A stretch of DNA of 64,000 nucleotides from an uncultured Paracoccaceae bacterium (GCA_934500835.1 CAKSTR010000007.1:172459-236458); one strand, 5' to 3'. Shown: positions 39,005 to 47,983, numbered from the stretch's first letter. Translations and numbers: made by a program. The notes: a model not told the origin generated them from the letters alone.

Positions 39005-40129
39005 ATGAGCACCGCCGTCATCATCGTCGCCGCCGGCCGCGGCAGCCGCGCCGGGGGCGAGGTGCCAAAGCAATGGCAGATGCTGGCCGGGCAGACCGTA
39101 CTGGCCCGTACGGTGGCGGCCTTTGCCGGCTTCCCCGTGGTGCTGGTGATCCACCCCGATGACCGCGCCCTGGCCGAAAGCCAGGCCCCTGCCGCCCGGC
39201 TGGTCCATGGCGGCGCGACACGGGCGGAAAGCGTGGCCAATGCGCTGTCCGCGCTGGAAGGCACCGGCATCACCCGTGTCCTGATCCACGACGGCGCGCG
39301 CCCGCTGGTCTCGCCCGGCCTGATCTCCCGCATTCTGGCGGCTCTGGAGCATGCTCCGGCCGCGGCCCCTGCCCTTGCCGTATCGGATGCGCTTTGGCGC
39401 GGGCAGGACGGCGTGGTTTCGGGCATACAGGACCGTATGGGGCTGTTCCGGGCGCAAACCCCGCAGGGATTCCACTTCCCGCAGATCCTCGCCGCCCACC
39501 GCGCCCATCCCGGCGGTGCGCTGGATGACGTCGAGGTCGCACGGGCGGCGGGGCTTGACGTGACAATCGTCGAGGGCGAGGAAGACAATCTGAAACTGAC
39601 CTTCCCCGGCGATTTCGCCCGGGCGACAGGCATTCTGAAAGGGCGCGGCGTGGATATTCGCATCGGCAACGGCTATGATGTGCATGCCTTCCGCGAGGGC
39701 GACCACGTCTGGCTGTGCGGCATCAAAGTGCCACATACCAAAGGCTTGCTGGGGCATTCCGATGCCGACGTCGGCATGCATGCCCTGACCGATGCGATCT
39801 ATGGCGCGCTGGCCGCGGGCGACATCGGCCGGCATTTCCCGCCCTCGGACCCGCAATGGCAGGGGGCGGCCAGCCATATCTTCCTGTCCCATGCCATCGG
39901 ATTGGCGCGCGACCGCGGCTATACCCTCGCCAATTGCGATGTCACATTGGTGTGCGAGCGCCCGAAGATCGGCCCGCATGCCGTTGAAATGGCAAATGAA
40001 CTTGCGCGGATCATGGGGGTCGACCCCGACCGCGTCAGCGTGAAGGCCACCACCTCGGAACGGCTCGGCTTCACGGGGCGCGAGGAAGGCATCGCCGCCA
40101 TCGCCACCTGCGCCCTGGTGAAGACATGA
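39005..40129 (+). CDS. ispDF: Bifunctional IspD/IspF, non-mevalonate isoprenoid pathway
   Basis: A 374-residue fusion. Residues 1-215 are the cytidylyltransferase that makes CDP-methylerythritol ([13 protein letters not shown] for CTP binding, [19 protein letters not shown]). Residues about 217-374 are the MECDP synthase ([11 protein letters not shown] and [14 protein letters not shown] for zinc; [14 protein letters not shown] for trimer and CDP binding). Such fusions are standard in alphaproteobacteria. It leads an operon with pgpA and pncC through ATGA-type overlaps. Confidence 0.97.
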   Translation: MSTAVIIVAAGRGSRAGGEVPKQWQMLAGQTVLARTVAAFAGFPVVLVIHPDDRALAESQAPAARLVHGGATRAESVANALSALEGTGITRVLIHDGARPLVSPGLISRILAALEHAPAAAPALAVSDALWRGQDGVVSGIQDRMGLFRAQTPQGFHFPQILAAHRAHPGGALDDVEVARAAGLDVTIVEGEEDNLKLTFPGDFARATGILKGRGVDIRIGNGYDVHAFREGDHVWLCGIKVPHTKGLLGHSDADVGMHALTDAIYGALAAGDIGRHFPPSDPQWQGAASHIFLSHAIGLARDRGYTLANCDVTLVCERPKIGPHAVEMANELARIMGVDPDRVSVKATTSERLGFTGREEGIAAIATCALVKT

Positions 40130-40623
40130 AGCTGATCGCCACCTTCTTCGGCGCGGGCTACCTGCGCCCGGCGCCGGGCACCTGGGCCTCGGCCATCGCC
40201 GTTGCGCTTGGCCTCGCCATCGACCGCTGGCTGGGCTTTCCGGCGCTGGTCGCGGCCACGCTGCTGGTCACGGCGCTTGGCTTCTGGGCCTGTCAGGCGA
40301 TCCTCGGCCCCGGCGACGACCCTTCCGAAGTGGTGATCGACGAGGTTGCCGGCCAATGGCTGACCCTCCTCTTTCCCGCCGCCGCCTTCTGGAGCCACGG
40401 GGTCGGGAACTGGGCCGTGGTCGCCTATCCGGGCTGGATCGCGGCCTTCCTGTGCTTCCGGCTGTTCGACATCTGGAAGCCCTGGCTGGTGGGCAGGGCC
40501 GACCGCCGCGGCGATCCCGCCGGGGTGATGCTGGACGACCTTTGGGCCGGGCTTTTCGCCGGGCTCATGGTGATGATCCTTGCCGGGCTTTACCACGCGG
40601 TGCTGCAGCCATGGCTGGTCTAG
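40126..40623 (+). CDS. pgpA: Phosphatidylglycerophosphatase A
   Basis: A 165-residue membrane enzyme that removes phosphate from phosphatidylglycerol phosphate. The acidic motif [13 protein letters not shown] and the segment [18 protein letters not shown] are characteristic, along with RLFDIWKP; three to four hydrophobic segments fill the rest. The start overlaps the ispDF stop, and the 3' end overlaps pncC by 13 bases. Confidence 0.95.
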   Translation: MKLIATFFGAGYLRPAPGTWASAIAVALGLAIDRWLGFPALVAATLLVTALGFWACQAILGPGDDPSEVVIDEVAGQWLTLLFPAAAFWSHGVGNWAVVAYPGWIAAFLCFRLFDIWKPWLVGRADRRGDPAGVMLDDLWAGLFAGLMVMILAGLYHAVLQPWLV

Positions 40624-41084
40624 CGGCGCAGGTTCTGGCGGCGGCGCGGCTGCGGGGCCTGCGGATCGCCACGGCGGAAAGCTGCACCGGCGGCATGGTG
40701 GCCGCCGCGCTGACCGATGTGGCCGGATCTTCGGACGTCTTCGACCGGGGCTTCGTGACCTATTCCAACGCCGCGAAAGAGGCGATGCTGGGCGTCCTGC
40801 CCGCCACGCTTTCCGCCCATGGTGCCGTCAGCGAAGAGGTCGCCCGCGAGATGGCCGAAGGGGCTTTGACCCACTCTTTCGCCGAGCTTGCGGTCGCCAC
40901 GACCGGCATCGCCGGGCCGGGCGGCAGCGCGTTCAAGCCCGAGGGCAGGGTCTGTTTCGGTCTCGCCCGCAAAGGCCATGAGACACAGGTCCATACGGTG
41001 GAGTATGGCGCCCCCGGCCGCGCCGTGGTCCGCGCCCGGTCCCGCGATCATGCGCTTGAGCTGCTGCTGCAAGCCCTGACCTGA
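40611..41084 (+). CDS. pncC: CinA C-terminal domain protein, nicotinamide-nucleotide amidohydrolase
   Basis: A 157-residue stand-alone CinA-C enzyme that deamidates NMN to nicotinic acid mononucleotide in NAD recycling. The family motif RIATAESCTGGMVAAALTDV holds the nucleophilic Ser, and AVATTGIAGPGGS is the second conserved loop. The ATG at 40611 lies inside the end of pgpA, and the longer in-frame extension overlaps pgpA fully, so it was rejected. Motif copy C and a hairpin follow the stop. Confidence 0.93.
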   Translation: MAGLAAQVLAAARLRGLRIATAESCTGGMVAAALTDVAGSSDVFDRGFVTYSNAAKEAMLGVLPATLSAHGAVSEEVAREMAEGALTHSFAELAVATTGIAGPGGSAFKPEGRVCFGLARKGHETQVHTVEYGAPGRAVVRARSRDHALELLLQALT

Positions 41085-41087
41085 CCC

Positions 41088-41145
41088 TTCATCTTGGCGG
41101 AAATATCCTGCGGGGTGGTCTGGAGGGGCGCAAAGCCCCTCCAGC
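41088..41145 (+). repeat. Dispersed intergenic motif, copy C, with terminator-like hairpin
   Basis: CTTCATCTTGGCGG then AAATATCC and TGCGGGG (41088-41116), followed by a perfect ten-base-pair hairpin CTGGAGGGGC/GCCCCTCCAG with loop GCAAA (41121-41145). It fills the gap between convergent pncC and the RatA-like gene. Confidence 0.75.
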
Positions 41146-41147
41146 CG

Positions 41148-41612
41148 TCAGCCGGAACGACCGGCGTCGGCCCCGTAAAGCTGCGCCGCCCGGCCCTCGA
41201 ACGCGCGGACGATACGCTGCATGGCTTCGTTGAAGACAAGCCCGATGATCCCTTGCAGGATCGCATTGCGGAACTCGAAATCCACGAAGAACTCCACCTC
41301 GCACCCGCCCGCGACATCGCGGAACGTCCAGGTCGAGCGCATGTATTTGAACGGTCCGTCCAGATACTCGGTCAGGATCTTGCGCTCGGCCGGCAACAGG
41401 GTGACGCGGCTGCCGAACCGCTCGCGGAAGACCTTGAAGCTGATCACCAGATCCGCCTCCATCACCTCGCCGCCCTCGATCGCCGTACGGGAGCGTATGC
41501 GGGCGGCGGCGTTCCAGGGCAGGAACTCGGGGTAGCGCGCCACATCCGCGACCAGATCGTACATCTGGGCGGCGGTGTAGGGCAGACTGCGGGTTTCGTG
41601 ATGGGTGGGCAT
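41148..41612 (-). CDS. RatA/Coq10-family START-domain protein
   Basis: A 154-residue single-domain SRPBCC protein. The family pattern is clear: [22 protein letters not shown] near the N-terminus and [18 protein letters not shown] near the C-terminus. Mitochondrial Coq10 and bacterial relatives bind ubiquinone and aid respiration; Escherichia coli RatA was reported as a ribosome-association toxin. No antitoxin-like partner (RnfH) is seen here, so the quinone-binding role is more likely. It is divergent from hpt. Confidence 0.9.
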   Translation of the reverse strand: MPTHHETRSLPYTAAQMYDLVADVARYPEFLPWNAAARIRSRTAIEGGEVMEADLVISFKVFRERFGSRVTLLPAERKILTEYLDGPFKYMRSTWTFRDVAGGCEVEFFVDFEFRNAILQGIIGLVFNEAMQRIVRAFEGRAAQLYGADAGRSG

Positions 41613-41743
41613 GCGGGTCTTTTCTGGCCTTCAGCGACATTTGGCGAAGTGGCGGGCGAAGATCAAGCGGCGGATCGGCGCAGGGCGCTTGCATTGTCGC
41701 CGCGATGGCGCAAGGAAGGGTGGCAAGCCGCCCAGAGGACAAG

Positions 41744-42298
41744 ATGCAGGACAGCCCGCCCGCCTATGTGATCGACCAGATGATCAGCGCCAAATCCATC
41801 GCGGCGCGGGTCGAGGCGCTGGCGCGCGAGATCACCGCGCATTACCGGGGCACCGACAAGCTGGTGGTCGTCGGCCTGTTGCGCGGCAGTTTCGTCTTCA
41901 TCGCCGACCTCGTGCGCGAGATCGACCTGCCCGTCGAGGTGGATTTCCTTGAGGCCTCTTCCTACGGCGATTCCATGCATTCCTCACGCGAGGTCCGCAT
42001 TCTCAAGGACTTGCGGGGCGAGATCGGCGGGCGCGATGTGCTGGTGGTCGAGGACATCGTCGACACCGGCTTTACCCTGACCCATGTGAAGCGGCTTCTT
42101 CTCAGCCGAGAGCCGAAACGGCTGGAGATCTGCGCCCTGCTCGACAAACCCTCGCGCCGCGAGGTGCCGATCAAGGCGACCTGGACCGGCTTCGAGATCC
42201 CCGATGAATTCGTCGTCGGCTACGGGATCGATTTTGCGCAAAGGAACCGCAACCTGCCCTTCATCGGCAAGGTGCGCTTCGTCGAGACCGCGCCTTGA
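41744..42298 (+). CDS. hpt: Hypoxanthine phosphoribosyltransferase
   Basis: A 184-residue purine salvage enzyme making IMP or GMP from hypoxanthine or guanine and PRPP. The PRPP-binding signature [14 protein letters not shown] and the substrate segment [20 protein letters not shown] are typical, with GLLRGSFVF for the pyrophosphate loop. The start at 41744 has AGAGGA upstream; the ATG at 41705 adds unconserved residues. Its stop overlaps a TTG start of the following small gene. Confidence 0.96.
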   Translation: MQDSPPAYVIDQMISAKSIAARVEALAREITAHYRGTDKLVVVGLLRGSFVFIADLVREIDLPVEVDFLEASSYGDSMHSSREVRILKDLRGEIGGRDVLVVEDIVDTGFTLTHVKRLLLSREPKRLEICALLDKPSRREVPIKATWTGFEIPDEFVVGYGIDFAQRNRNLPFIGKVRFVETAP

Positions 42299-42468
42299 AC
42301 CCGCGCTGGCTGCTGAAGGCGAAACGCTGGGCGCAGAACCCGCCGTCGATGCGGCAGGTGGTCTTCTATGGCGCGGTGATTGCGGCCTGTTTGGCGATTG
42401 CGGCCGTCGAATGGCTGTGGGGCTGGCCGGACTGGCTGACGGTCAATTCCTTGCGAAGCCCGCGCTGA
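42295..42468 (+). CDS. Small single-span membrane protein coupled to hpt
   Basis: A 57-residue protein starting at a TTG inside the hpt stop (TTGA). It begins [18 protein letters not shown] (TTG read as Met), then a membrane span ([20 protein letters not shown]) and the tail [11 protein letters not shown] recognise it as a pattern found after hpt in other Rhodobacteraceae; no function is known. The basic N-terminus suggests it faces the cytoplasm. Confidence 0.75.
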   Translation: MNPRWLLKAKRWAQNPPSMRQVVFYGAVIAACLAIAAVEWLWGWPDWLTVNSLRSPR

Positions 42469-42527
42469 AGGCACTGACAGGGGCCGGGGCTTGCGCTAGT
42501 CTTGCCCGGCCATAAGGGAGGCCCACC

Positions 42528-43424
42528 ATGCGCCATCTCCGCAACCTGTTGATTCTGGCCGTTCTTGTTGGAGCGGGTCTTTACTGGTGGACCCTGCCAG
42601 CGCCCCTTCCGGCCGATGCGATGGCCGGGCTGACCGGCGATGCGGCCCGCGGCGAACGGGTGTTCCGGGCCACCGGCTGCGCCTCTTGCCACATGGCCGA
42701 AGGTGCCACCGGAGAGGCAGAGCTGGTCCTGTCCGGCGGCCAGCGCTTCGCTTCGGATTTCGGCACCTTCCTGGCCCCGAACATCAGCCAGGATGCAGAG
42801 GCCGGCATCGGCGGCTGGTCCGCGCTGGATCTGGCCAATGCGCTGACCCGCGGTGTCGGGCGGCAGGGGGAGCACCTTTACCCCGCCCTGCCCTATGCCT
42901 CCTACGCCAGGATGCAACTGCAGGACGTGGCAGACCTGTATGCCTTCCTGCAGACCCTGCCGGCGGACCCCACGCCAAGCCAACCGCATGAGTTGTCCTT
43001 TCCGTTCAACATGCGGGTGGCTTTGGGGGGCTGGAAGATGCTGTTCCTGGGTAAGGACTGGGCAGTGGCGGGCAACCTGCCCCCGACCGAGGACCGCGGC
43101 CGCTATATTGCCGAGGCCATGGCGCATTGCGGCGAATGCCATACGCCGCGGACTGCGCTTGGCGGCATGGACATGTCGCGCTGGCTGGCGGGGGCCCCGG
43201 ATGCCTCGGACCCGACCGGGAAGGCGCGGGTGCCCAACATCACCCCCGCCAGGCTGACCTGGTCGCAAAGCGAGATCGCCTATTACCTGACCACGGGATT
43301 CACCCCCGATTTCGACTCGGTCGGTGGTCATATGGCGCATGTGGTCGAGAATTTCGCCCGGCTGCCGGAAGAGGATGTGACGGCGGTTGCGGCCTACCTC
43401 AAGCGTGTGGCCCCGGTGGAGTGA
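42528..43424 (+). CDS. Dihaem c-type cytochrome
   Basis: A 298-residue exported electron carrier with an N-terminal membrane anchor or signal (LLILAVLVGAGLYWW). Two haem c sites are visible: CASCH near residue 51 and CGECH near residue 202; NITPARLTWSQSEIAYYLTTG is typical of cytochrome subunits of alcohol and aldehyde dehydrogenases. No dehydrogenase gene is next to it, so its donor is unknown. GGGAGG precedes the ATG at 42528. Confidence 0.92.
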   Translation: MRHLRNLLILAVLVGAGLYWWTLPAPLPADAMAGLTGDAARGERVFRATGCASCHMAEGATGEAELVLSGGQRFASDFGTFLAPNISQDAEAGIGGWSALDLANALTRGVGRQGEHLYPALPYASYARMQLQDVADLYAFLQTLPADPTPSQPHELSFPFNMRVALGGWKMLFLGKDWAVAGNLPPTEDRGRYIAEAMAHCGECHTPRTALGGMDMSRWLAGAPDASDPTGKARVPNITPARLTWSQSEIAYYLTTGFTPDFDSVGGHMAHVVENFARLPEEDVTAVAAYLKRVAPVE

Positions 43425-43464
43425 GGTTAACCGGCTGTTAAACGGACGTGTCGCAAACTGGGGC

Positions 43465-43704
43465 ATGGATCATATCCCCGAAGACCGCCATCGCCAGACA
43501 GATCCCGACAACTGGGTCGATCTGGTCTTTTCTGCGAAGGCCGCGAAAGGCGGGGTGGTGCGGCGTGCGATCGGCTGGGTCGCGAATGAGGTCGGACATG
43601 ACCGCTTTGCGGATGAAGTCCGGCGAAGGGGATTTCACCTGCTGGTGACACAGACCCAATACATCATCGTCTGCAATCCCGGCCCCGTCCGCATGCTGTT
43701 CTAG
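43465..43704 (+). CDS. Small conserved protein of unknown function
   Basis: A 79-residue soluble protein. Its core, WVDLVFSAKAAKGGVVRRAI, then GHDRFADEVRRRGFHLL and YIIVCNPGPVR, matches a small family in Rhodobacteraceae that is sometimes labelled phosphoribosylanthranilate isomerase; it is far too short for that enzyme. The ATG at 43465 is chosen by the family start. A nested inverted repeat separates it from the convergent lipA. Confidence 0.72.
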   Translation: MDHIPEDRHRQTDPDNWVDLVFSAKAAKGGVVRRAIGWVANEVGHDRFADEVRRRGFHLLVTQTQYIIVCNPGPVRMLF

Positions 43705-43712
43705 GTCGCGGA

Positions 43713-43750
43713 TTTTCGCAGAAAATCCATGCACGAGCTTTCTGCGAAAA
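43713..43750. terminator. Bidirectional terminator with two competing hairpins
   Basis: TTTTCGCAGAAA (43713-43724) and TTTCTGCGAAAA (43739-43750) are perfect 12-base arms with 14 bases between. The first arm alone can also fold as GATTTTC-GCA-GAAAATC. It lies between the small gene and lipA, with T- and A-rich arms suited to termination both ways. Confidence 0.65.
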
Positions 43751-43767
43751 CTCGCAAACTCCTCCGC

Positions 43768-44718
43768 TCATGCCCGCCCGAGTTTCGCCAGACGCGCCGC
43801 GCGCAGCTGCGCGAAATCGTCGCCGGCGTGATAGCTCGACCGGGTCAGCGGCGTCGAGGACACCATCAGAAAGCCCTTGCCATAGGCCGCCTTCTCATAG
43901 GCCTTGAACTCCTCGGGCGTCACGAAACGGTCGACGCGGTGGTGCTTCGGCGTCGGCTGCAGATACTGGCCGATGGTCAGGAAATCGACATCGGCGGCCC
44001 GCATGTCATCCATCACCTGGCCAACCGACTGCCGGTCCTCTCCCAGGCCCACCATGATCCCGGATTTGGTGAACATGGCCGGGTCCATCTCCTTCACCTT
44101 CTGCAAAAGCCGCAGAGAGTGGAAATAGCGCGCGCCCGGCCGCACTTCGGGGTAAAGCCCGGGCACGGTTTCGAGATTGTGGTTCAGCACATCGGGTCGC
44201 GCCTCGATCACCACCTCAAGCGCGTTTGGCGCGGATTTCAGGAAATCGGGGATCAGCACCTCGATCGTGGTGCTGGGGCTGCGGTGACGGATGGCGCGGA
44301 TGGTCTGGGCGAAATGCTCGGCCCCGCCATCGGCAAGATCATCGCGGTCCACGCTGGTGACGACGACATGGTTCAGCTTCAGCTCGCTGACCGCATGGGC
44401 CACCCGTCCGGGTTCGAACAGGTCCAGCGCATTCGGCTTGCCGGTGGCAACGTTGCAGAAGGTGCAGCCGCGGGTGCAGATCTCGCCCATGATCATCATG
44501 GTGGCGTGGCCCTGGCTCCAGCATTCGCCGACGTTCGGGCAACCGGCCTCTTCGCAGACCGTGACCAGCTTCTTTTCCTTCAGGATGGCGCGGGTCGCCT
44601 TGTAGCCTTCCGAGTTCGGCGCACGGACGCGAATCCAGTCCGGCTTCTTGGGCTGCGCCTGATCGGCGCGATGCGCCTTCTCGGGATGGCGCTGTTCAGG
44701 AAGCTTGAGGTCGCGCAC
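43768..44718 (-). CDS. lipA: Lipoyl synthase
   Basis: A radical-SAM enzyme of 316 residues that inserts two sulfurs into octanoylated E2 and GcvH proteins. Both iron-sulfur clusters are visible: auxiliary site [12 protein letters not shown] and radical-SAM site [24 protein letters not shown] at the C-terminus includes the Arg-Ser-Ser-Tyr signature whose Ser binds the auxiliary cluster. It stands alone, without lipB beside it, and is divergent from aqpZ. Confidence 0.98.
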   Translation of the reverse strand: MRDLKLPEQRHPEKAHRADQAQPKKPDWIRVRAPNSEGYKATRAILKEKKLVTVCEEAGCPNVGECWSQGHATMMIMGEICTRGCTFCNVATGKPNALDLFEPGRVAHAVSELKLNHVVVTSVDRDDLADGGAEHFAQTIRAIRHRSPSTTIEVLIPDFLKSAPNALEVVIEARPDVLNHNLETVPGLYPEVRPGARYFHSLRLLQKVKEMDPAMFTKSGIMVGLGEDRQSVGQVMDDMRAADVDFLTIGQYLQPTPKHHRVDRFVTPEEFKAYEKAAYGKGFLMVSSTPLTRSSYHAGDDFAQLRAARLAKLGRA

Positions 44719-44852
44719 CGTTTTTTCCCCCTGCCTTTAGGCCCTTGCTCCACATAAGGCTTTCACGCACACAAGGCAACGCATCCGAGTCATCCCCATT
44801 TGACGCAGGCCCATGCAGCGGATGCATCTGTAGTCATAATTTTGGAGGTATC

Positions 44853-45539
44853 ATGTCGAAGAAGTTCCTGGCCGAAATGCTTGGCACGGCAATACTGGTC
44901 CTGTTCGGCTGCGGGGCGGCCGTCATCGCCGGGGCGGACGGCACCACCGGCATCGGGCTGACCGGCATCGCCTTGGCCTTCGGCCTTGCCATCGTGGCGG
45001 CAGCCTATGGGCTAGGGCCGATTTCGGGCGCGCACCTCAACCCGGCCGTGTCGCTGGGCGTCATGCTGGCCGGCCGCATCGGCACCGGCACCTTCATAGT
45101 CTATGCCATTGCCCAGGTCTTTGGCGCGATCATCGGCGCGCTGGTTCTCTATCTCATCGCCTCGGGCAGCGGCAGCTGGACCGGCGGGCTGGGGCAGAAC
45201 GGCTACGGTGCGGGCTACATGGGCGAATACAGCCTGACCGCCGCGCTGGTGTTCGAATTCGTCATGACCTTCCTTTTCGTCACAGTGATCCTTGGCGCCA
45301 CCCAGTCCGGCGCCCCGGCGGCAATGGCCGGCCTTGCCATCGGCCTGACGCTGGCGGCCATCCATCTGGTCGGCATCAAGGTGACCGGCGTGTCGGTGAA
45401 CCCGGCGCGCTCCATCGGGCCGGCGATCTTTGTCGGCGGACAGGCATTGAAGGACCTGTGGGTCTTCATTCTGGCCCCGCTGGCGGGCGGTGCCCTTGCC
45501 GGTGTGGTGCACAAGGCAGGCCTGACGCGCGCCGACTGA
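44853..45539 (+). CDS. aqpZ: Aquaporin Z
   Basis: A 228-residue water channel with six membrane helices and two half-helices carrying the NPA motifs (GAHLNPAVSLG and GVSVNPARSIGPA). The filter Arg follows the second NPA, and the small glycine-rich loops fit the water-selective AqpZ group rather than GlpF, which has Asp in NPARD. GGAGG lies at 44844-44848. A long upstream extension is unsupported. Confidence 0.96.
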   Translation: MSKKFLAEMLGTAILVLFGCGAAVIAGADGTTGIGLTGIALAFGLAIVAAAYGLGPISGAHLNPAVSLGVMLAGRIGTGTFIVYAIAQVFGAIIGALVLYLIASGSGSWTGGLGQNGYGAGYMGEYSLTAALVFEFVMTFLFVTVILGATQSGAPAAMAGLAIGLTLAAIHLVGIKVTGVSVNPARSIGPAIFVGGQALKDLWVFILAPLAGGALAGVVHKAGLTRAD

Positions 45540-45577
45540 GGCAGCGGCGCGGCGACCCACGGGGGGAAATCCCGGGG

Positions 45578-45599
45578 GCATCGGACGGGCATCGGACGG
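45578..45599 (+). repeat. Short tandem duplication
   Basis: GCATCGGACGG occurs twice in direct succession (45578-45588, 45589-45599) downstream of aqpZ. Probably a slippage product. Confidence 0.7.
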
Positions 45600-45640
45600 G
45601 GGCGCGGTGGGAACACGCGCCCCCTGTTCATTTGCTGCAT

Positions 45641-45654
45641 TTGATCCGCATCAA
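45641..45654. promoter_or_regulatory. Perfect FNR/FnrL-type box
   Basis: TTGATCCGCATCAA fits TTGAT-N4-ATCAA exactly, the oxygen-responsive FnrL site of Rhodobacter. It lies 54 bases upstream of the LysE-family gene, a plausible position for activation or repression at low oxygen. Confidence 0.65.
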
Positions 45655-45708
45655 TGCCCGGCGCCGCTGGCCGTGCCATCCCGTCCGGGCACAACTGCCG
45701 GGGCGACG

Positions 45709-46284
45709 ATGTCCAGTTTCGAGCTTTCTCTGGCGATTCTGGCGCTGCTGGTCACGCCGGGACCGACCAACACGCTGATGCTTCTTGCCGGGGCCGATCG
45801 CGGCTTTCGCCGCGCGCTGCGCCTGATCCCGGCAGAACTGGCGGGCTATCTTCTGACCGTGGTGCCGCTGACCCTTGTGGGCGCGCCGATCCTTGCGGAC
45901 CATCCGGGGGCGCGGGCCGGGCTGGCGTTGGCCGCTGGCGCCTGGGTCGCCGTGCTGGCGGTTCGGTTGTGGCGCCTGCCTAACACGCAGGACAGCCGGG
46001 CCGCCATCGGGGCCGGTGCCGTCTTCGTCACCACGCTTTTGAACCCCAAGGCGCTGATCTTCGGTCTGGTGCTGCTGCCCGATGCCGGCGATGCCGCCGG
46101 CAACATCGCCAATTTCGCGCTGCAGGTGGGGGCGGTGGCATTGCTCTGGCAGGCCGGCGGCGCGGTTCTGGGCCGACACGGCGGCCGCCCCGGCCCAAGG
46201 CTGCCGATCCTGCGCCGCGCCGCCTCGCTCTGGCTGGCGGGGCTGTCGGTCCTCATGATGCTGCGCGGCGCCGGGATCGCGTGA
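45709..46284 (+). CDS. LysE/RhtB-family amino acid exporter
   Basis: A 191-residue inner-membrane exporter with five to six hydrophobic segments. The family N-terminus ELSLAILALLVTPGPTNTLML is clear, and LNPKALIFGLVLL is the second conserved region. The substrate could be a basic amino acid, homoserine lactone or threonine. An FNR box lies 54 bases upstream. The gene ends exactly where the convergent DUF6456 gene ends (46284/46285). Confidence 0.88.
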   Translation: MSSFELSLAILALLVTPGPTNTLMLLAGADRGFRRALRLIPAELAGYLLTVVPLTLVGAPILADHPGARAGLALAAGAWVAVLAVRLWRLPNTQDSRAAIGAGAVFVTTLLNPKALIFGLVLLPDAGDAAGNIANFALQVGAVALLWQAGGAVLGRHGGRPGPRLPILRRAASLWLAGLSVLMMLRGAGIA

Positions 46285-47421
46285 TCAGCCGATCAGCGGA
46301 CCGGCGCGGCCATAGGTGTCGTCATAATGCCGGCGCAGCCTCATCAGCGCGATGCGCAGCACGATCTTGCCGGAGCGTGCCGCCCATCCCATCCGGCGCT
46401 CGGCGGTCTCGATGCCTTCAAGGAACCAACAGACCCGCAGCGCGACATCGCCCAGACCCGGCCCCAGATCGCGCAGCGCAAGAGCCACCCGCTCGCGCGC
46501 ACGGGCCGGACCTTCGGCGATGCCGCCATCGCCGCGAAAGCTGCCACGGTCGCCGCCGGACAGGAACCTGTCCCAGTTCTGCGCCACCCGCGGCCCCATC
46601 TGCGCCAGTTCGAAATCCTCGCGCAGACGTTCGGCCGCCTCGACCAGCGGGGTTTCAAGGAACTGCTTGCCGTCCTTGTCGCGCCGCCGCCCCAGCACCG
46701 CCACCGGGCTTTCCGCCAGATTGTAGCGCAGCCGGCGCGGGCCATCGTCATCCATCAGTTGCCGCTCGCCCCAGATCCGGTGCTGTCCGGCGAACCTTGC
46801 CTGCGCCTCGGCCATCCCCGGCATCTCGGACTTCTGGCGGCGCCGATCCTCGTCGTCGATCATCCGCTTCAGCGCCATCCGCCCCGCCTGGGTGATCTCA
46901 TAGGTGGAAACCCGCCCGGTCTTGCGGCACTGAATCCAGTCCTTCAGCGTGAAAGCCTGCGCCACCGCGCGGTCCACGATCGCGGTGCGGGCGCTGCGGC
47001 CGTCGGGAAATTCGCGCATCACCACCGCCTTCTCCATATCTGCCGCGATCGCCATCACCGCCCCCGGCTCGGCCAGGCGGCGCAGGATGCGGCAGCCTTC
47101 GCGGATCAGCGTGGCCTCGTCGGTCAGTTGGGCGGCAGTGGCACGGATCGGGGCGGTCATGGTCGGGGCGTCCTTTCGGTCGGGATCAGGGGAAGTGATC
47201 AGGCCGCGCGACAGCAGCGTCAGCGCCTCGTCCATCAACGGGTCGTCGCGCCGCAGCTCAAAGCGGCGGACCTGACGCATCACGGTCGAGGCGTTCAACC
47301 CGGCCGCCCGTGCCAGCGCCCGGATCGAGACCCCCTTTTCGGTATGGCTGAGGTAAAGCCTGACACGGTCGGGAAGCCAGTCTGGCAGGGGGGCGAGGGC
47401 GGGATAGGACAAACCGGACAT
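46285..47421 (-). CDS. DUF6456 helix-turn-helix protein
   Basis: A 378-residue presumed DNA-binding regulator. The N-terminus has a helix-turn-helix (VSIRALARAAGLNASTVMRQVRRFE, about residues 31-55, counted from the start at 47421), and a winged-helix-like part follows (LKDWIQCRKTGRVSTYEIT). The C-terminal half (LGRRRDKDGKQFLETPLVEA, then LALRDLGPGLGDVALRVCWF) is the DUF6456 domain, which resembles features of phage or CtrA-linked regulators in this order. It is divergent from the DUF6477 gene. Targets are unknown. Confidence 0.8.
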   Translation of the reverse strand: MSGLSYPALAPLPDWLPDRVRLYLSHTEKGVSIRALARAAGLNASTVMRQVRRFELRRDDPLMDEALTLLSRGLITSPDPDRKDAPTMTAPIRATAAQLTDEATLIREGCRILRRLAEPGAVMAIAADMEKAVVMREFPDGRSARTAIVDRAVAQAFTLKDWIQCRKTGRVSTYEITQAGRMALKRMIDDEDRRRQKSEMPGMAEAQARFAGQHRIWGERQLMDDDGPRRLRYNLAESPVAVLGRRRDKDGKQFLETPLVEAAERLREDFELAQMGPRVAQNWDRFLSGGDRGSFRGDGGIAEGPARARERVALALRDLGPGLGDVALRVCWFLEGIETAERRMGWAARSGKIVLRIALMRLRRHYDDTYGRAGPLIG

Positions 47422-47525
47422 CCTGTTCTTGCGTCAACCCCGGCCGGTGCGATGCGTCCGGTTCCGGACCGACGCAAGCTTGGAGTGACTTGGTTACCTG
47501 ATCGTTAACCGTTGCGGCAGAACCG

Positions 47526-47538
47526 ATAATTGTTTCCA
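47526..47538 (+). repeat. 13-base repeat, left copy
   Basis: ATAATTGTTTCCA, identical to 47971-47983, in the divergent promoter region between the DUF6456 and DUF6477 genes. Confidence 0.7.
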
Positions 47539-47639
47539 AATCCTAAACTATTCAGAAACCTCCGCGCGCTGGAATGAGGCAATGCGCAACGCGAGGTTGC
47601 GTTCTGCTAAAGTGCAGCCCAGATCAACGGAGGCTGCCA

Positions 47640-47924
47640 ATGTCCGATTTTCGCAGAACCCTGTCCGAGATGCGTCGCCCCTCGATCCTGATGCGCGCCG
47701 CCCGCCTTGGCCTTGCGGATTATCATCGTAGCCGCTGGCTGAAGCGGCTGGCACCGGGGGAAACCTCGGCGGAGCGGGTGATGACGCGGCTTCTGTCCGC
47801 CGAAGAACAGCTGGAAGCGATCCGCCAGCGCGGCGACGCGTCCTATTCCATCGCCCAGCATATCGAGGTGCTGATCGCCCTTCTGGCAGAAGCCAGCCTG
47901 CTGCGCCGCGCGCCGCCGGCCTGA
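47640..47924 (+). CDS. DUF6477 family small protein
   Basis: A 94-residue soluble, Arg-rich, mostly helical protein of unknown function. It begins MSDFRRTLSEMRRPSILMRA and continues ARLGLADYHRSRWLKRL; the C-terminal half SIAQHIEVLIALLAEASLL looks like an amphipathic helix. I recognise the family as DUF6477, found in Rhodobacteraceae next to DUF6456. GGAGG at 47629-47633 sets the start. An AT-rich 13-base repeat flanks the gene on both sides. Confidence 0.8.
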   Translation: MSDFRRTLSEMRRPSILMRAARLGLADYHRSRWLKRLAPGETSAERVMTRLLSAEEQLEAIRQRGDASYSIAQHIEVLIALLAEASLLRRAPPA

Positions 47925-47941
47925 TGCGGCGCAACACCAAA

Positions 47942-47970
47942 GGCCCGCGCCGAAGATCCCGGCGCGGGCC
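47942..47970. terminator. Strong hairpin between DUF6477 gene and mttB
   Basis: GGCCCGCGCC (47942-47951) and GGCGCGGGCC (47961-47970), a perfect ten-base-pair stem, followed on the plus strand by ATAATTGTTT. Likely a terminator for the convergent genes on both sides. Confidence 0.7.
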
Positions 47971-47983
47971 ATAATTGTTTCCA
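47971..47983 (+). repeat. 13-base repeat, right copy
   Basis: ATAATTGTTTCCA, identical to 47526-47538, directly after the terminator stem of the DUF6477 gene. Confidence 0.7.

Noticed and set aside
41148..41612. Toxin-antitoxin system (RatA)
   Set aside because: No RnfH-like partner is adjacent, and the sequence fits the ubiquinone-binding Coq10 branch of the same fold equally well.
42297..42474. 84-codon minus-strand frame opposite the small hpt-linked gene
   Set aside because: Antisense shadow with Arg/Pro-rich composition; the plus-strand 57-codon gene has a start coupled to hpt and a membrane span.
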